A DNA stretch of 64,000 nucleotides from Samsonia erythrinae (GCF_004342665.1 NZ_SMBY01000013.1:1-64000), one strand, 5' to 3'. Numbered from the stretch's first letter, positions 50,332 through 62,909 are shown. Notes: a model not told the origin generated them from the sequence alone. A program made the numbers and translations.

Positions 50332-50814
50332 ATGAAAAAGAAAGTATTACTTCTGCCGGATGAGGCAGCAACCATCGCGCTAGGCGCTGCGCTGGCAAAT
50401 GCCTGCGACAGCGCTTGTGTTATTCACCTTTATGGCGATCTCGGCGCAGGGAAAACCACCTTTAGCCGTGGGTTCCTTCAGGCGCGCGGTCATCAGGGTA
50501 ATGTTAAAAGCCCCACTTATACTCTGGTCGAGCCTTATGCGTTATCGCCGCTGGCGGTTTATCATTTTGATCTTTATCGATTGGCTGATCCGGAAGAGCT
50601 GGAATTTATGGGGATCCGTGATTACCTGACGCAGGATGCCATTTGCCTGATTGAATGGCCGCAACAGGGGGCCGGTGTGTTGCCCGATGCGGATATCGAA
50701 CTGCATTTGCGCTATCAGGATCAGGGCAGACAGGCTGAGTTATCCGCTGTTTCTGCGACTGGCGACGCCGTGCTAGCGCGCTTTTCCCTCCAGTCAGGAA
50801 CCATAACATCATGA
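50332..50814 (+). CDS. tsaE: tRNA t6A biosynthesis ATPase TsaE
   Basis: ATPase that works with TsaB, TsaC and TsaD to make threonylcarbamoyl-adenosine at tRNA position 37. 160 residues (E. coli 153). Walker [14 protein letters not shown] at 35-47, and [11 protein letters not shown] and the acidic [14 protein letters not shown] that follow are family hallmarks. Tightly packed: 1 base after nnr, and its stop overlaps the amiB start (ATGA). Confidence 0.95.
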   Translation: MKKKVLLLPDEAATIALGAALANACDSACVIHLYGDLGAGKTTFSRGFLQARGHQGNVKSPTYTLVEPYALSPLAVYHFDLYRLADPEELEFMGIRDYLTQDAICLIEWPQQGAGVLPDADIELHLRYQDQGRQAELSAVSATGDAVLARFSLQSGTITS

Positions 50815-52478
50815 TCAATCGTCTGGTTAGGCTGTTCATCGGCGTAGGGTTGTTGCTTGCGGGAGCGGCCTGGGCCGCTAATTTATCGGATATCAAGGTG
50901 GATAACGCCTCTGCTCAGGCCACGGTTCGGCTGAGCTTCAGCGGCCAGCCGGTTTATGCGTTTTTCCCGCTCAGCAACCCGGCCAGAGTGGTTATCGATA
51001 TTCGTCAGACCGGCGTCATACAAGGGTTGCCGCTGGAATTCAGCGGAAAAAACCTGATTAAGCGTATTCGTACCAGCAACGCGCAGGATGCACAAAGCCT
51101 GCGTCTGGTGCTGGATTTAACGCAGGCCGCCAGAACACGGGCGGTAACGCAAAAAGAAGGTTCAGGGTACGTTGTCGTCTTCACCATTAACGGCGACAAA
51201 GCCAAAACGACGCAAGCTTCAGCGCCTCCTGCCTCGCGACAGCAAAAGAGTGCTCCGGCCGAGCCAACCAGAAATCCCTTTACCAATAAACCGACGGCTG
51301 TGGTGAGCGGCAACGCGTCGGCCACCAGAACGCCGATCAGACAAGGTAATGAACGGATAGTGGTGGCGATCGATGCCGGTCATGGCGGTCAGGATCCCGG
51401 CGCCATTGGTCCGAATGGGCTGAGGGAGAAGAATGTCACGATTTCTATTGCGCGTAAGTTGCAGGTCCTTCTGAATCGCGATCCGGCTTTTAAAGGCGTG
51501 CTGACGCGCGACGGCGATTACTTTATCTCGGTCATGGGGCGTTCCGATGTGGCACGTAAGCAGGGCGCGAATCTGCTCGTGTCCATTCATGCGGACGCCG
51601 CGCCAAACCGCAATGCTAAAGGGGCGTCGGTTTGGGTGCTTTCGAACCGCCGCGCGAATAGTGAAATGGCAAACTGGCTGGAACAGCATGAGAAACAGTC
51701 TGAACTGCTAGGTGGGGCGGGCGATCTACTGGCGAACAGCAATGCCGATCCTTATCTGAGTCAGGCGGTGTTGGATCTGCAATTTGGCCATTCCCAGCGG
51801 GTGGGATATGACGTGGCGACCAAGGTGCTGCGCGAACTTCAGCGCGTGGGCGGGCTGCATAAACGGCGGCCAGAGCATGCCAGTCTGGGCGTATTACGCT
51901 CCCCCGATATTCCCTCGCTACTGGTGGAAACCGGGTTTATTAGTAACGTGGCGGAAGAGCGGCTGCTGGGAAGTAATGACTATCAGGAAAAAATCGCCAA
52001 TGCGATTTATCTGGGCCTGAGGGGGTACTTCCAGACGCACCCGATGCAATCTCTCCCAAAGCAGGAAAGCCGTCCGCTACGGCAGGCGGCAAATAATAAG
52101 ACGACATCGGGTCGTAAGGTAACGGCGTCGACGGCAGGGAGTGTACGTCATACCGTCGCACGCGGCGAAACGCTCTCTTCCATCGCGCGGCAGTACGGCG
52201 TCAGTCTCGCGGCCATGCGCGCGGTCAATAAGCTGAACAAGGATATCGTCTGGGTTGGACAGCGCCTGAATGTCCCGGCTAACGGGGTAACGCGGCAGAC
52301 GGCCTCTGCCCCTGTGTCGAAAAAGGCCGTCCCGGTGAAGCATAAGGTCGTAAAGGGTGATAGCCTGAGTGCGATTGCCGCTCGTTATGGCGTCAGCATG
52401 AAGGAGATCCAGCAGGCGAATAATATGCGTTCCGGTACGGTGCAACTGGGCCAGACGCTGATTATACCGTCCGCCTGA
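50811..52478 (+). CDS. amiB: N-acetylmuramoyl-L-alanine amidase AmiB with two LysM domains
   Basis: Periplasmic zinc amidase that splits septal peptidoglycan during daughter-cell separation; in E. coli it is activated by EnvC. 555 residues against about 445 in E. coli. Signal peptide (1-24, cleavage near AWAAN), AMIN domain (about 25-125), low-complexity linker, Amidase_3 domain starting [16 protein letters not shown] (near 187) with zinc-site HADA and LVETGFISN, then two LysM repeats, [18 protein letters not shown] (about 446-490) and [18 protein letters not shown] (about 509-554). It overlaps tsaE by 4 bases. Confidence 0.95.
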   Translation: MINRLVRLFIGVGLLLAGAAWAANLSDIKVDNASAQATVRLSFSGQPVYAFFPLSNPARVVIDIRQTGVIQGLPLEFSGKNLIKRIRTSNAQDAQSLRLVLDLTQAARTRAVTQKEGSGYVVVFTINGDKAKTTQASAPPASRQQKSAPAEPTRNPFTNKPTAVVSGNASATRTPIRQGNERIVVAIDAGHGGQDPGAIGPNGLREKNVTISIARKLQVLLNRDPAFKGVLTRDGDYFISVMGRSDVARKQGANLLVSIHADAAPNRNAKGASVWVLSNRRANSEMANWLEQHEKQSELLGGAGDLLANSNADPYLSQAVLDLQFGHSQRVGYDVATKVLRELQRVGGLHKRRPEHASLGVLRSPDIPSLLVETGFISNVAEERLLGSNDYQEKIANAIYLGLRGYFQTHPMQSLPKQESRPLRQAANNKTTSGRKVTASTAGSVRHTVARGETLSSIARQYGVSLAAMRAVNKLNKDIVWVGQRLNVPANGVTRQTASAPVSKKAVPVKHKVVKGDSLSAIAARYGVSMKEIQQANNMRSGTVQLGQTLIIPSA

Positions 52479-52529
52479 TTCTGCATGCCGACGATGTTGA
52501 TAGATTAAGGATAGTAAGAGGGATACGCC

Positions 52530-54539
52530 ATGCCGATTCAGGTGTTGCCGCCGCAGTTGGCTAACCAGATTGCTGCCGGCGAGGTGGTTGAACGTCCGGC
52601 TTCGGTGGTGAAGGAGCTGGTGGAAAACAGTCTGGATGCCGGGGCGACCCGAATTGATATCGACATCGAACGCGGTGGCGCGAAGCTGATTCGTATTCGT
52701 GACAATGGCGCGGGGATTGGCAAAGATGATCTCACGCTGGCGTTGGCGCGTCATGCGACCAGTAAAATCGCCACGCTTGACGATTTGGAAGCCATTGTCA
52801 GTATGGGGTTTCGCGGTGAAGCACTGGCGAGTATCAGTTCCGTTTCGCGTTTGACGTTGACGTCACGGACCGCCGAACAGGCTGAAGCCTGGCAAGCCTA
52901 CGCTGAAGGGCGTGACATGGCGGTGACGGTCAAGCCTGCGGCCCATCCTGTGGGCACCACGCTGGAAGTGCTGGATCTGTTTTATAACACCCCCGCTCGC
53001 CGTAAGTTTCTGCGCACGGAAAAGACCGAGTTTACCCATATTGATGAAGTTGTGCGTCGTATCGCGCTGGCGCGTTTTGATGTCGCCATTACGCTGCATC
53101 ACAACGGGAAACTGATGCGGCAGTATCGTGCAGCACCCGACAAGAGTAAGTATGAACGTCGTTTAGGCAGCATCTGCGGGGCGGCGTTTTTACAGCATGC
53201 TCTGGCGGTGTCGTGGCAGCACGACGATCTCTCCATTCATGGTTGGGTTGCCGATCCCGCCTACGCTAAACAACTGCCAGATATGCAGTATTGCTACGTG
53301 AATCAGCGCATGATGCGCGATCGGCTCATTAACCATGCCATCCGACAGGCGTATCAGGATCAACTTAGCGACGATCAACTGCCCGCGTATGTTTTATATC
53401 TGGAGATCGATCCACATCAGGTGGATGTGAACGTGCATCCTGCCAAACACGAAGTGCGGTTCCATCAGGCGCGACTGGTGCATGACTTTATCTATCAGGC
53501 GGTGATGTCCGTTCTGCAACAGGCATCCGCGCCGGGGCTAGGCATGACAGAGCCCGATAGCGGAAAACCCGTGCAATGGCAGCAGGAAAACCGCCCCGCC
53601 GCAGGCGAGAATCATTTCGCCCAGTCGTCTGCAACCGATCATCCTCCCGCGTATGGCGGGAAAACGCCGCGCGCGGGCCATGCGGGTCAGTCAAAATCGC
53701 CCGGTTATGTCGGCTATCAGCCTGAGAATCCCTACCAGAAAAAGCAGGGTGAACTGTATAAGGCGCTGTTAAGCGCAGAGCGGGGCGCGCCAAGTGCAGC
53801 ACAGTCGGCAGGCGAGGGCGCGTCTGTGCCGCTGAACGTTGTTATACCGCCAGAGACGACCAGGCCATCCACACGATCGCATGATAAGCCGTCGAGCCAA
53901 GCGACGGCTGACGCGCCCGCCGCTCTGACTAAGCCATGTCCGGGGGGCGAATCGCCGTTGGAAAGCCAGTCGAGCGGTTTTGGACGGGTACTGACCGTGT
54001 ATCCACCACACTATGCGCTGCTGGAATACCGTAAGGGGTTGGCAATCTTGTCGCTGCCGGTTGCCGAACGCTACCTGAAAGCGATGCAGCTGACGCCGTC
54101 GGAGGAAGGGTTACGGGCGCAGCCGCTTTTGATTCCGCAGCGTTTGATGTTGAGTAAAAGCGAACTGGACGTACTGGCTGCGCATCACGATTTACTGATG
54201 CGGTTTGGTATTGATATTCAGGTGGAATCCCAGCGGGCGACGTTGCGCGGCGTACCTTTACCATTGCGCCAACAAAATTTACAAAACTTGATCTCTGAAC
54301 TGATAGGCTATCTGGCCAACGAACAGACGGCATCGACACACCCGGTGGACACCGCGGCGTTCGCGTCGTGGATTGCGTCGCGTTTGCAAAGCGATCGGGA
54401 GAGCTGGAGCCATGCTCAGGCCATCCAATTATTGGCGGACGTTGAGCGACTTTGTCCGCAATGGGTAAAAACGCCGCCGTCTGAACTTCTATCAGTGATG
54501 GATATCCACGGAGCCATCAAGGCGTTGCAGCATGAGTGA
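52530..54539 (+). CDS. mutL: DNA mismatch repair protein MutL
   Basis: Mismatch-repair matchmaker linking MutS to MutH and UvrD. 669 residues (E. coli 615). N-terminal GHKL ATPase: [18 protein letters not shown] (about 35-52), RDNGAGI and [16 protein letters not shown]. The linker (about 330-480) is long and rich in Pro, Ser, Gln and Gly, which accounts for the extra length. C-terminal dimerisation domain from about 485. The last 8 bases overlap miaA. No endonuclease DQHA motif is seen, as expected of a MutH-using species. Confidence 0.96.
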   Translation: MPIQVLPPQLANQIAAGEVVERPASVVKELVENSLDAGATRIDIDIERGGAKLIRIRDNGAGIGKDDLTLALARHATSKIATLDDLEAIVSMGFRGEALASISSVSRLTLTSRTAEQAEAWQAYAEGRDMAVTVKPAAHPVGTTLEVLDLFYNTPARRKFLRTEKTEFTHIDEVVRRIALARFDVAITLHHNGKLMRQYRAAPDKSKYERRLGSICGAAFLQHALAVSWQHDDLSIHGWVADPAYAKQLPDMQYCYVNQRMMRDRLINHAIRQAYQDQLSDDQLPAYVLYLEIDPHQVDVNVHPAKHEVRFHQARLVHDFIYQAVMSVLQQASAPGLGMTEPDSGKPVQWQQENRPAAGENHFAQSSATDHPPAYGGKTPRAGHAGQSKSPGYVGYQPENPYQKKQGELYKALLSAERGAPSAAQSAGEGASVPLNVVIPPETTRPSTRSHDKPSSQATADAPAALTKPCPGGESPLESQSSGFGRVLTVYPPHYALLEYRKGLAILSLPVAERYLKAMQLTPSEEGLRAQPLLIPQRLMLSKSELDVLAAHHDLLMRFGIDIQVESQRATLRGVPLPLRQQNLQNLISELIGYLANEQTASTHPVDTAAFASWIASRLQSDRESWSHAQAIQLLADVERLCPQWVKTPPSELLSVMDIHGAIKALQHE

Positions 54540-55473
54540 TGTAGGAAAAAGGTCGTTACCCCCCGCCATTTTTATTATGGGGCCGACGGCGTCAGGAAAA
54601 ACGGCGCTGGCGATGGCGCTGCGAGAATCTCTGCCGGTTGAGTTGATTAGCGTTGATTCCGCCCTCATTTATACGGGAATGGACATTGGGACGGCCAAGC
54701 CGAGTGTGGAAGAGCTGGCGCAGGCGCCGCACCGGTTGATTGATATCCGCGACCCGGCTGAGTCTTATTCCGCGGCGGAGTTTCGTCGCGATGCGCTACG
54801 GGAAATGGCGGAGATCACCGCCGCCGGGCGTATCCCCCTGTTAGTCGGGGGGACGATGTTGTATTTCAAGGCGCTGTTGGAGGGGCTTTCTCCCTTGCCG
54901 CCGGCCGATGCTGAAGTGCGTCAACGCATTGAAATGCAGGCAAAAGAAGTGGGTTGGGACGCGATGCACCGGCAGTTGAGTGACATTGATCCGGTCGCGG
55001 CGACTCGGATTCATCCAAATGATCCGCAGCGGCTTTCGCGAGCACTGGAAGTTTTTTTCGTTTCAGGCAACACTTTAACTGAACTGACAAAAACGGTCGG
55101 TGACGGGTTGCCTTATCGGGTTCATCAGTTTGCCATCGCCCCGGCGACGCGTGAATTGTTGCATCAGCGGATTGAGCAACGTTTTCACCAGATGTTGGCG
55201 GCAGGTTTTGAGGCGGAAGCGCGGGCGTTATTTGCCCGAAAGGATCTGCACACGGATATGCCGGCGATTCGCTGTGTGGGGTACCGCCAGATGTGGTCAT
55301 ATTTATCCGGTGAAATTGGTTACGATGAGATGGTTTACCGAGGCATTTGTGCCACGCGTCAGCTCGCGAAGCGGCAAATGACCTGGCTGCGTGGTTGGGA
55401 TGATGTCTGTTGGCTGGACAGCGAAAAACCTCTTGAGGCGCTGGACAAAGTGATACAGGTTGTTAGTGCATAG
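54532..55473 (+). CDS. miaA: tRNA dimethylallyltransferase
   Basis: Adds a dimethylallyl group to A37 of tRNAs that read UNN codons, the first step to ms2i6A. 313 residues (E. coli 316). P-loop [12 protein letters not shown] near 17-28, [19 protein letters not shown], and [18 protein letters not shown] are family blocks. It overlaps mutL by 8 bases; hfq follows after 111 bases. In E. coli hfq promoters lie inside miaA. Confidence 0.97.
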   Translation: MSDVGKRSLPPAIFIMGPTASGKTALAMALRESLPVELISVDSALIYTGMDIGTAKPSVEELAQAPHRLIDIRDPAESYSAAEFRRDALREMAEITAAGRIPLLVGGTMLYFKALLEGLSPLPPADAEVRQRIEMQAKEVGWDAMHRQLSDIDPVAATRIHPNDPQRLSRALEVFFVSGNTLTELTKTVGDGLPYRVHQFAIAPATRELLHQRIEQRFHQMLAAGFEAEARALFARKDLHTDMPAIRCVGYRQMWSYLSGEIGYDEMVYRGICATRQLAKRQMTWLRGWDDVCWLDSEKPLEALDKVIQVVSA

Positions 55474-55584
55474 GTTGAGTGATTGTGTACAATTGATGAG
55501 TCTCAGCGCACGAATTTTTACACCGTTATTTTAGAGCCGCAGGGCTCTTTGTTACAAACAACATACAAATAAGGAAAATATAGA

Positions 55585-55884
55585 ATGGCTAAGGGGCAAT
55601 CTTTACAAGATCCGTTCTTGAACGCTCTGCGTCGTGAACGAGTTCCGGTTTCGATTTATTTGGTTAACGGTATTAAGTTGCAAGGTCAGATCGAGTCGTT
55701 CGATCAATTTGTGATTTTGTTGAAAAACACGGTCAGTCAGATGGTCTATAAGCACGCCATCTCCACGGTTGTTCCTTCTCGCCCGGTGTCTCACCATAGC
55801 AACAATCCAGGCGGCGGTAGTAACTATCATGGTAATAATCCGGCTGTTCAGCAACAGTCGCAGGACACTGATGACGCCGAATAA
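55585..55884 (+). CDS. hfq: RNA chaperone Hfq
   Basis: Hexameric Sm-like protein that pairs small RNAs with mRNAs. 99 residues (E. coli 102). The Sm core is complete: [38 protein letters not shown] and the poly-A/U site motif YKHAIST (about 55-61). The flexible tail is rich in Asn, Gly and Gln and ends DTDDAE. AAGGAAAA precedes the ATG. Followed by a hairpin terminator and hflX. Confidence 0.98.
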   Translation: MAKGQSLQDPFLNALRRERVPVSIYLVNGIKLQGQIESFDQFVILLKNTVSQMVYKHAISTVVPSRPVSHHSNNPGGGSNYHGNNPAVQQQSQDTDDAE

Positions 55885-55899
55885 GTCGTATTGTCAATT

Positions 55900-55954
55900 C
55901 ACCACGGCGTGGGAGTCGGGCGTATCGCTCGTCTCCTTCGCTGTGGTGTTTTTT
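55900..55954 (+). terminator. hfq terminator
   Basis: CACCACGGCG pairs with CGCTGTGGTG (one mismatch) around a G+C-rich inner stem, and six T residues follow. It lies between hfq and hflX and probably limits hflX transcription. Confidence 0.85.
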
Positions 55955-55976
55955 GCTCGTTTGAGAGGTTACTCGT

Positions 55977-57257
55977 TTGTTTGACCGTTATGAATCGGGT
56001 GAACGGGCCATATTAGTTCATGTTTACTTCTCGCAAGATAAAGATACGGAAGATTTGCTGGAATTTGAGTCTCTGGTTTCCTCTGCCGGCATTGAGTCCT
56101 TGCAGGTGGTAACCGGGAGTCGTAAGGCACCGCATCCCAAGTATTTTGTAGGGGAAGGCAAAGCCGAAGAGATTGCTCAGGTCGTGAAAGCGACGGGCGC
56201 GTTTGTCGTGTTATTCGATCATGCGCTGACGCCGGCTCAGGAACGTAATCTGGAGCGTTTGTGTGAGTGCCGGGTGATCGACCGTACCGGGTTGATTTTA
56301 GATATTTTCGCCCAGCGTGCGCGAACGCACGAGGGGAAGCTTCAGGTAGAACTGGCGCAACTGCGTCACCTTGCGACCCGACTGGTTCGCGGTTGGACGC
56401 ACCTTGAACGCCAGAAGGGCGGGATCGGTTTGCGTGGCCCGGGTGAAACCCAGCTTGAAACTGACCGTCGTTTATTGCGTAACCGCATCAGTCAGATACT
56501 GTCTCGCCTTGAACGGGTGGAAAAACAGCGCGAGCAGGGGCGGCGGTCGCGGGTTCGCGCCGATGTGCCGACGGTTTCGCTGGTGGGCTACACCAACGCG
56601 GGTAAATCCACGTTGTTCAACAGAATTACATCGGCCGGGGTTTATGCCGCCGATCAGTTATTTGCCACATTGGATCCCACATTACGCCGCATTGAAGTGG
56701 ACGATGTCGGTGATACGGTGCTGGCGGATACCGTAGGTTTTATCCGGCAGTTACCCCATGATCTGGTGGCTGCGTTTAAGGCTACATTACAGGAAACGCG
56801 TCAGGCTTCACTGCTGTTGCACGTTGTTGACGCTGCCGATCCTCGTCTTGACGAGAATATCGATGCGGTCAATGACGTACTCGCGGAAATTGAGGCGGAT
56901 GAAATACCCGCGCTCCTGGTGATGAACAAGATTGATATGCTGGATGACTTTGTGCCGCGTATCGATCGCAACGAAGAGAATTTGCCGGTACGGGTCTGGC
57001 TTTCGGCACAGACCGGCGACGGTATTCCGTTGCTATTTCAGGCACTGACTGAGCGGCTTTCCGGGGAAATTGCGCAATATACGTTGCGACTTCCCCCGCA
57101 GGCAGGACGCTTACGTAGTCGCTTCTACCAGCTTCAGGCAATAGAAAAAGAATGGATTGAAGAGGACGGGAAAATAGGTCTGGTTATTCGCATGCCGATT
57201 GCCGACTGGCGCCGCCTTTGCAAAAAAGAGCAGGAACTGATGGACTATATTGCCTGA
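55977..57257 (+). CDS. hflX: Ribosome-associated GTPase HflX
   Basis: GTPase that splits stalled ribosomes after heat or antibiotic stress. 426 residues, as in E. coli. N-terminal nucleotide-binding domain with [18 protein letters not shown], glycine-rich [18 protein letters not shown] linker, and G domain: G1 [11 protein letters not shown] near 204, G3 DTVGF, G4 NKIDML. The TTG start at 55977 aligns with MFDRYE of E. coli and follows GAGAGG. In the hfq-hflX-hflK-hflC cluster. Confidence 0.95.
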   Translation: MFDRYESGERAILVHVYFSQDKDTEDLLEFESLVSSAGIESLQVVTGSRKAPHPKYFVGEGKAEEIAQVVKATGAFVVLFDHALTPAQERNLERLCECRVIDRTGLILDIFAQRARTHEGKLQVELAQLRHLATRLVRGWTHLERQKGGIGLRGPGETQLETDRRLLRNRISQILSRLERVEKQREQGRRSRVRADVPTVSLVGYTNAGKSTLFNRITSAGVYAADQLFATLDPTLRRIEVDDVGDTVLADTVGFIRQLPHDLVAAFKATLQETRQASLLLHVVDAADPRLDENIDAVNDVLAEIEADEIPALLVMNKIDMLDDFVPRIDRNEENLPVRVWLSAQTGDGIPLLFQALTERLSGEIAQYTLRLPPQAGRLRSRFYQLQAIEKEWIEEDGKIGLVIRMPIADWRRLCKKEQELMDYIA

Positions 57258-57347
57258 CTGGCGGAGCAGTCTGGATCGCGAAATAGTCCGACGGACTCTG
57301 GGATATTGAACCTGAAGAACATCTATCATAAAGAATGGAGCTAAAAC

Positions 57348-58613
57348 ATGGCGTGGAATCAGCCCGGTAATAACGGACAAGACCGCGACCCGTGGGGGAG
57401 CAGCAGCAATAATGGCGGCAACTCTGGCGGAAATAACAACAATAAGGGTGGCCGGGATCAAGGGCCGCCGGATCTGGACGATATCTTCCGCAAGCTGAGT
57501 AAAAAACTCAGCGAACTGGGCGGCGGAAAAGGTTCAGGCTCCAGCAACAGCGGAAACGCTGGCGGCCCGGCGTTGGGCGGTCGGATCGTCGGTATCGCTG
57601 CCGTCGCTGCGGTTGTTATCTGGGCGGCAACAGGCTTCTACACCATTAAAGAAGCGGAGCGCGGTGTGGTCACGCGCTTTGGTAAATTCAGCCATCTGGT
57701 TGGCCCCGGTCTTAACTGGAAACCGACTTTTATCGATTCCGTTCGCGCGGTCAACGTCGAATCCGTTCGTGAACTCGCGACCTCGGGTGTGATGCTGACC
57801 TCGGATGAAAACGTGGTGCGCGTTGAGATGAACGTCCAGTATCGTGTAACGGAACCTGAACGCTACCTGTTCAGCGTGACGAATGCGGATGACAGTCTGC
57901 GTCAGGCTACCGACAGCGCCCTGCGCGGTGTGATCGGTAAGTACACGATGGATAAAATTCTGACGGAAGGTCGTACCGTGGTGCGTACCGATACGCAAAA
58001 AGTATTGGAAGAGACCGTGCGTCCGTACAACATGGGCGTCACCCTGCTGGACGTTAACTTCCAGACGGCGCGTCCGCCGGAAGACGTCAAAGCCGCGTTT
58101 GACGATGCTATCGCGGCGCGTGAAAACGAGCAGCAATACATCCGTGAAGCGGAAGCCTATGCGAATGAGGTGCAGCCTCGCGCCAACGGTCAGGCTCAGC
58201 GTATTCTGGAAGAGTCTCGCGCTTATAAAACCCGTACCGTGCTGGAAGCGCAGGGTGAGGTAGCCCGTTTTGCCAGAGTGTTGCCTGAATATAAAGCCGC
58301 GCCGGAAATCACCCGCGAGCGTCTGTATATCGAAACGATGGAGCGTGTTTTGAGCCATACCCGTAAGGTTCTGGTCAATGACAAAGGCGGTAACCTGATG
58401 GTATTGCCGTTGGATCAGATGCTGCGTGGACAAGGCGGCGAGCACTCACAGAGCAATAATACCAATAGCAGCGCGAACCCACTGCGTTTACCGTCCGGTA
58501 ACAGCAACAGTGCGAACAACAGCCAGACGCGCGGCAGTAACAATGGAAATATCATGGATCAGCGCAGAGCGAATGCGCAGCGTGATGACTTCACTCGAGT
58601 CGGGAGAGAATAA
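57348..58613 (+). CDS. hflK: FtsH protease modulator HflK
   Basis: SPFH/prohibitin-family inner-membrane protein that with HflC forms a large cage around the FtsH protease. 421 residues (E. coli 419). N-terminal cytoplasmic Gly/Asn/Ser-rich region (1-75), one membrane segment (about 80-100, GIAAVAAVVIWAATGFYTI), SPFH domain, coiled-coil (about 260-310), and an Asn/Ser-rich tail. 3 bases before hflC. Confidence 0.97.
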   Translation: MAWNQPGNNGQDRDPWGSSSNNGGNSGGNNNNKGGRDQGPPDLDDIFRKLSKKLSELGGGKGSGSSNSGNAGGPALGGRIVGIAAVAAVVIWAATGFYTIKEAERGVVTRFGKFSHLVGPGLNWKPTFIDSVRAVNVESVRELATSGVMLTSDENVVRVEMNVQYRVTEPERYLFSVTNADDSLRQATDSALRGVIGKYTMDKILTEGRTVVRTDTQKVLEETVRPYNMGVTLLDVNFQTARPPEDVKAAFDDAIAARENEQQYIREAEAYANEVQPRANGQAQRILEESRAYKTRTVLEAQGEVARFARVLPEYKAAPEITRERLYIETMERVLSHTRKVLVNDKGGNLMVLPLDQMLRGQGGEHSQSNNTNSSANPLRLPSGNSNSANNSQTRGSNNGNIMDQRRANAQRDDFTRVGRE

Positions 58614-58616
58614 TCG

Positions 58617-59606
58617 ATGCGTAAACCCTTACTATTTATTCTGATCCTGGTACTGATGGTGGTCTACGCGTCACTGTTTGTGGTGCAGGAAGGCCAGCGC
58701 GGCATTGTGATGCGTTTCGGTAAAGTACTGCGTGATGACGGAAACAAGCCGCTGATTTATTCGCCAGGTTTGCAGTTCAAGATCCCGTTTATCGACTCCG
58801 TTAAAATGCTGGATGCGCGTATCCAGACGATGGAAAATCAGGCTGACCGCTTTATCACTAAAGAGCAGAAAGACCTGATTATTGATTCCTATATCAAATG
58901 GCGCATCAGCGATTTCAGTCGTTACTATCTGGCAACGGGCGGTGGGGACATTTCTCAGGCTGAAGTCCTGTTGAAACGTAAGTTCAGCGACCGACTGCGT
59001 TCAGAGATTGGCCGTCTGGATTTAAGAGGGATTGTTACCGATTCCCGCGGCCAACTGATGACGGATGTGCGTGACGCATTGAATACCGGGACAGGCGAGA
59101 CGACCGAAGCGGATAACGCCATTGCTTCTGCTGCGGCGCGTGTTGAAAAAGAGACAACGAGCAATGAGCCTCATATCAACCCTAACAGCATGGCTGCGTT
59201 GGGTATTCAGGTCATTGACGTGCGTATTAAACAAATCAACCTGCCGACAGAAGTGTCTGACGCGATCTATCAGCGTATGCGTGCAGAACGTGAGGCGGTA
59301 GCGCGTCGCCACCGCTCGCAAGGTCAGGAAGAAGCCGAAAAACTGAAAGCGGCTGCGGATTATGAAGTGACCCGTACTCTGGCTGAAGCGGAGCGTCAGG
59401 GACGCATTACCCGTGGTGAAGGGGATGCGGAAGCGGCGAAATTGTTTGCGAATGCTTTCAGCGAAGATCCGGATTTTTACGCGTTTATCCGTAGCCTGCG
59501 TGCGTATGAAGAGAGTTTCAAAACGAATCAGGACGTCATGGTGCTGAGTCCGGACAGTGATTTCTTCCGCTATATGAAATCACCGGATACGACGCTGCGT
59601 CGTTAA
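58617..59606 (+). CDS. hflC: FtsH protease modulator HflC
   Basis: Partner of HflK. 329 residues (E. coli 334). N-terminal membrane anchor (about 5-24, LLFILILVLMVVYASLFVV), SPFH domain with VQEGQRGIVMRFGKV, and a charged coiled coil (RAEREAVARRHRSQGQEEAE) before the C-terminal DPDFYAFIRSLRAYEESF. Last gene before a terminator. Confidence 0.97.
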   Translation: MRKPLLFILILVLMVVYASLFVVQEGQRGIVMRFGKVLRDDGNKPLIYSPGLQFKIPFIDSVKMLDARIQTMENQADRFITKEQKDLIIDSYIKWRISDFSRYYLATGGGDISQAEVLLKRKFSDRLRSEIGRLDLRGIVTDSRGQLMTDVRDALNTGTGETTEADNAIASAAARVEKETTSNEPHINPNSMAALGIQVIDVRIKQINLPTEVSDAIYQRMRAEREAVARRHRSQGQEEAEKLKAAADYEVTRTLAEAERQGRITRGEGDAEAAKLFANAFSEDPDFYAFIRSLRAYEESFKTNQDVMVLSPDSDFFRYMKSPDTTLRR

Positions 59607-59630
59607 CGGATAGTTTACGTCATGTTTATA

Positions 59631-59655
59631 AAGCCCGTTTTTACGGGCTTTTTTT
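59631..59655 (+). terminator. hflC terminator
   Basis: AAGCCCGT-TTTT-ACGGGCTT followed by a T run, 25 bases after the hflC stop. Confidence 0.92.
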
Positions 59656-59711
59656 ATTATCGGGTGGCGACGCCGCTTTGGTAACGATACACACGCTTTT
59701 GGGGAACGTTT

Positions 59712-59912
59712 ATGGATTCTACGATTTGGCTGGCGCTCGGGCTGATTTTGATACTTGAAGGACTGGGGCCTTTACTTTTCCCCCGAATTTGGCGGCGCAT
59801 GATTTTGGGAATGGCACAATTGCCGGATAATATTTTACGTCGTTTTGGCGGCGGAATAGTCGTTGCCGGCTGTGTGATCTACTACATGTTGCGCAGCCGG
59901 ATTGGGGGGTAA
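59712..59912 (+). CDS. yjeT: Small inner-membrane protein YjeT (DUF2065)
   Basis: 66 residues with two hydrophobic segments (about 5-24 and 45-62) joined by a basic loop PRIWRRMILGMAQLPDNILRR. Close to E. coli YjeT (65 residues), which also lies between hflC and purA. Function unknown. A GGGGAACG ribosome site precedes the ATG. Confidence 0.9.
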   Translation: MDSTIWLALGLILILEGLGPLLFPRIWRRMILGMAQLPDNILRRFGGGIVVAGCVIYYMLRSRIGG

Positions 59913-59930
59913 TATTAAGCGGAAAAATGT

Positions 59931-59946
59931 GCGCAAACGTGTGCTA
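59931..59946 (+). promoter_or_regulatory. Candidate PurR box upstream of purA
   Basis: GCGCAAACGTGTGCTA contains CGCAAACGT, the left and central part of the PurR operator ACGCAAACGTTTTCGT (11 of 16 matches), 65 bases before the purA start. E. coli purA is PurR-controlled. Confidence 0.5.
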
Positions 59947-59978
59947 AAAGTACTGAAAGCATCCAAATGAGATGTTAG

Positions 59979-61310
<1,332 letters not shown>

Positions 61311-61343
61311 CTTCGTTTCCCAACAGGGCAATGCGAGACATGA

Positions 61344-61369
61344 AAAAGGACGGGTTTCCCCGTCCTTTT
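61344..61369. terminator. purA/mpl bidirectional terminator
   Basis: AAAAGGACGGG-TTTC-CCGTCCTTTT (with an adjoining C) is a stem flanked by A and T runs between the convergent genes. Confidence 0.88.
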
Positions 61370-61407
61370 GTCGTTTAACCGTTACGATGCGCGAGCGTCG
61401 GTTTCTT

Positions 61408-62787
61408 CTACTCTTCTTTCGCCTTCTGCGCCTTTTCCTTTAGTCCTGCCAGCAGCTTGCTGTGAATATTGCTGAACCCACCGTTGCTCATCACCAGAAT
61501 ATGGTCGCCAGGCTGGGCGGTTTTGACGATATTCTCGACCAGCGTATCAATATCCGCGCTCCAGTGAGCGGGTTGAATGCAGGCTTCCGCGACTTCTGCC
61601 ACCTGCCACGGGATGTGCGCCGGTTGAAACAGGAAGACTTCATCCGCGCGGCCTAAGGAAGGGGCCAGCTCATTTTTACACATGCCCATTTTCATGGTAT
61701 TCGATCGCGGTTCAAGCACGGCCAAAATTCGGGCCGTACCGCCGACCTTGCCGCGCAGTGCAGCCAGCGTCGCCAGAATCGCGGTTGGGTGGTGCGCAAA
61801 ATCATCATAAACCGCAACACCCTGCTCCGTACCACGTAGCTCAAGGCGACGACGTGCGTTGATGAACCCCCCTAGCGCACGGCAGGCGTCAGCGGGCAAG
61901 ACGCCAACATGATGGGCGGCGGCGATGGCCATCAGTCCGTTGTGCATGTTGTGTTCACCCACCAGTTTCCAGTGAACTTCACCCACCAGCTCATTATTCA
62001 GATAAACCTGATATTGGCTGGCGTCGATAGCCACTTTCTGCGCGCGCCACACGCCTTCTTCACCAACCAGCTCCTGATCGCTCCAACATCCCATCGCCAT
62101 CACCTGTTTGAGATTGAGGTCGTTGGTAGGCAGGATGATCTTCCCACTGCCAGGCACCAGCCGCACAAGGTGGTGGAACTGTTTCTGAATGGCTTTCAGA
62201 TCGTCAAAGATATCGGCATGATCGAACTCAAGATTGTTAAGCACCAGCGTTCTTGGGCTGTAATGTACGAATTTGGAGCGTTTGTCGAAGAACGCACAGT
62301 CATACTCATCGGCTTCAAGCACCATGAACGGACTATTCCCCAACCGCGCGGAAACGGTGAAGTTGCCGGGAACGCCACCGATCACAAAACCGGGTTGATA
62401 ACCGCACGCTTCCAGAATCCAGGTGACCATACCTGCGGTCGTGGTTTTGCCATGCGTTCCCGCGACGGCAATCACCCAGCGATCGCGTAGCACGTAATCA
62501 TGCAGCCACTGTGGGCCGGAAATATAGGGCAAACCCTGTTCCAATACGGCCTCGACGCACGGGTTTCCGCGCGTCATCGCATTACCGATGATGACGATGT
62601 CGGGCGCGGGGGAAAGCTGTGCCGGATCGTATCCCTGAATCAGTGTAATGCCTTGTCCTTCAAGTAAGGTACTCATGGGGGGATAAACATTCGCATCTGA
62701 CCCCGTGACGTCATGCCCCAACGAGCGGGCGAGTAGGGCGAGACCACCCATAAAGGTGCCGCAGATACCTAAGATATGAATACGCAT
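61408..62787 (-). CDS. mpl: UDP-MurNAc:L-Ala-gamma-D-Glu-meso-DAP ligase
   Basis: Recycles the cell-wall tripeptide by joining it to UDP-MurNAc. 459 residues (E. coli 457) from ATG 62787, where homology (MRIHILGICGTFMGG) begins; the frame is open 11 codons further up. Mur-ligase ATP motif AVAGTHGKTTTAGM near 106, and VYDDFAHHPTAI in the C-terminal domain. Divergent from fbp, as in E. coli. Confidence 0.95.
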   Translation of the reverse strand: MRIHILGICGTFMGGLALLARSLGHDVTGSDANVYPPMSTLLEGQGITLIQGYDPAQLSPAPDIVIIGNAMTRGNPCVEAVLEQGLPYISGPQWLHDYVLRDRWVIAVAGTHGKTTTAGMVTWILEACGYQPGFVIGGVPGNFTVSARLGNSPFMVLEADEYDCAFFDKRSKFVHYSPRTLVLNNLEFDHADIFDDLKAIQKQFHHLVRLVPGSGKIILPTNDLNLKQVMAMGCWSDQELVGEEGVWRAQKVAIDASQYQVYLNNELVGEVHWKLVGEHNMHNGLMAIAAAHHVGVLPADACRALGGFINARRRLELRGTEQGVAVYDDFAHHPTAILATLAALRGKVGGTARILAVLEPRSNTMKMGMCKNELAPSLGRADEVFLFQPAHIPWQVAEVAEACIQPAHWSADIDTLVENIVKTAQPGDHILVMSNGGFSNIHSKLLAGLKEKAQKAKEE

Positions 62788-62893
62788 ACATTTTCCATCT
62801 TCACAGTGAGTCTGCGTCACATTCTAACGCTATGAATCCACCATAAGAAATGGATTTGACTAGGTACTCACTTTATCTTTGGGCTACACTGCA

Positions 62894-62909
62894 TGCGCAA
62901 ACGTTGGCG
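62894..62909 (+). promoter_or_regulatory. LacI-family-type operator upstream of fbp
   Basis: TGCGCAAACGTTGGCG contains CGCAAACGTT and is centred about 55 bases before the fbp start. It matches the PurR operator at 12 of 16 positions when shifted by one base, better than a Cra site. The regulator is uncertain. Confidence 0.4.
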
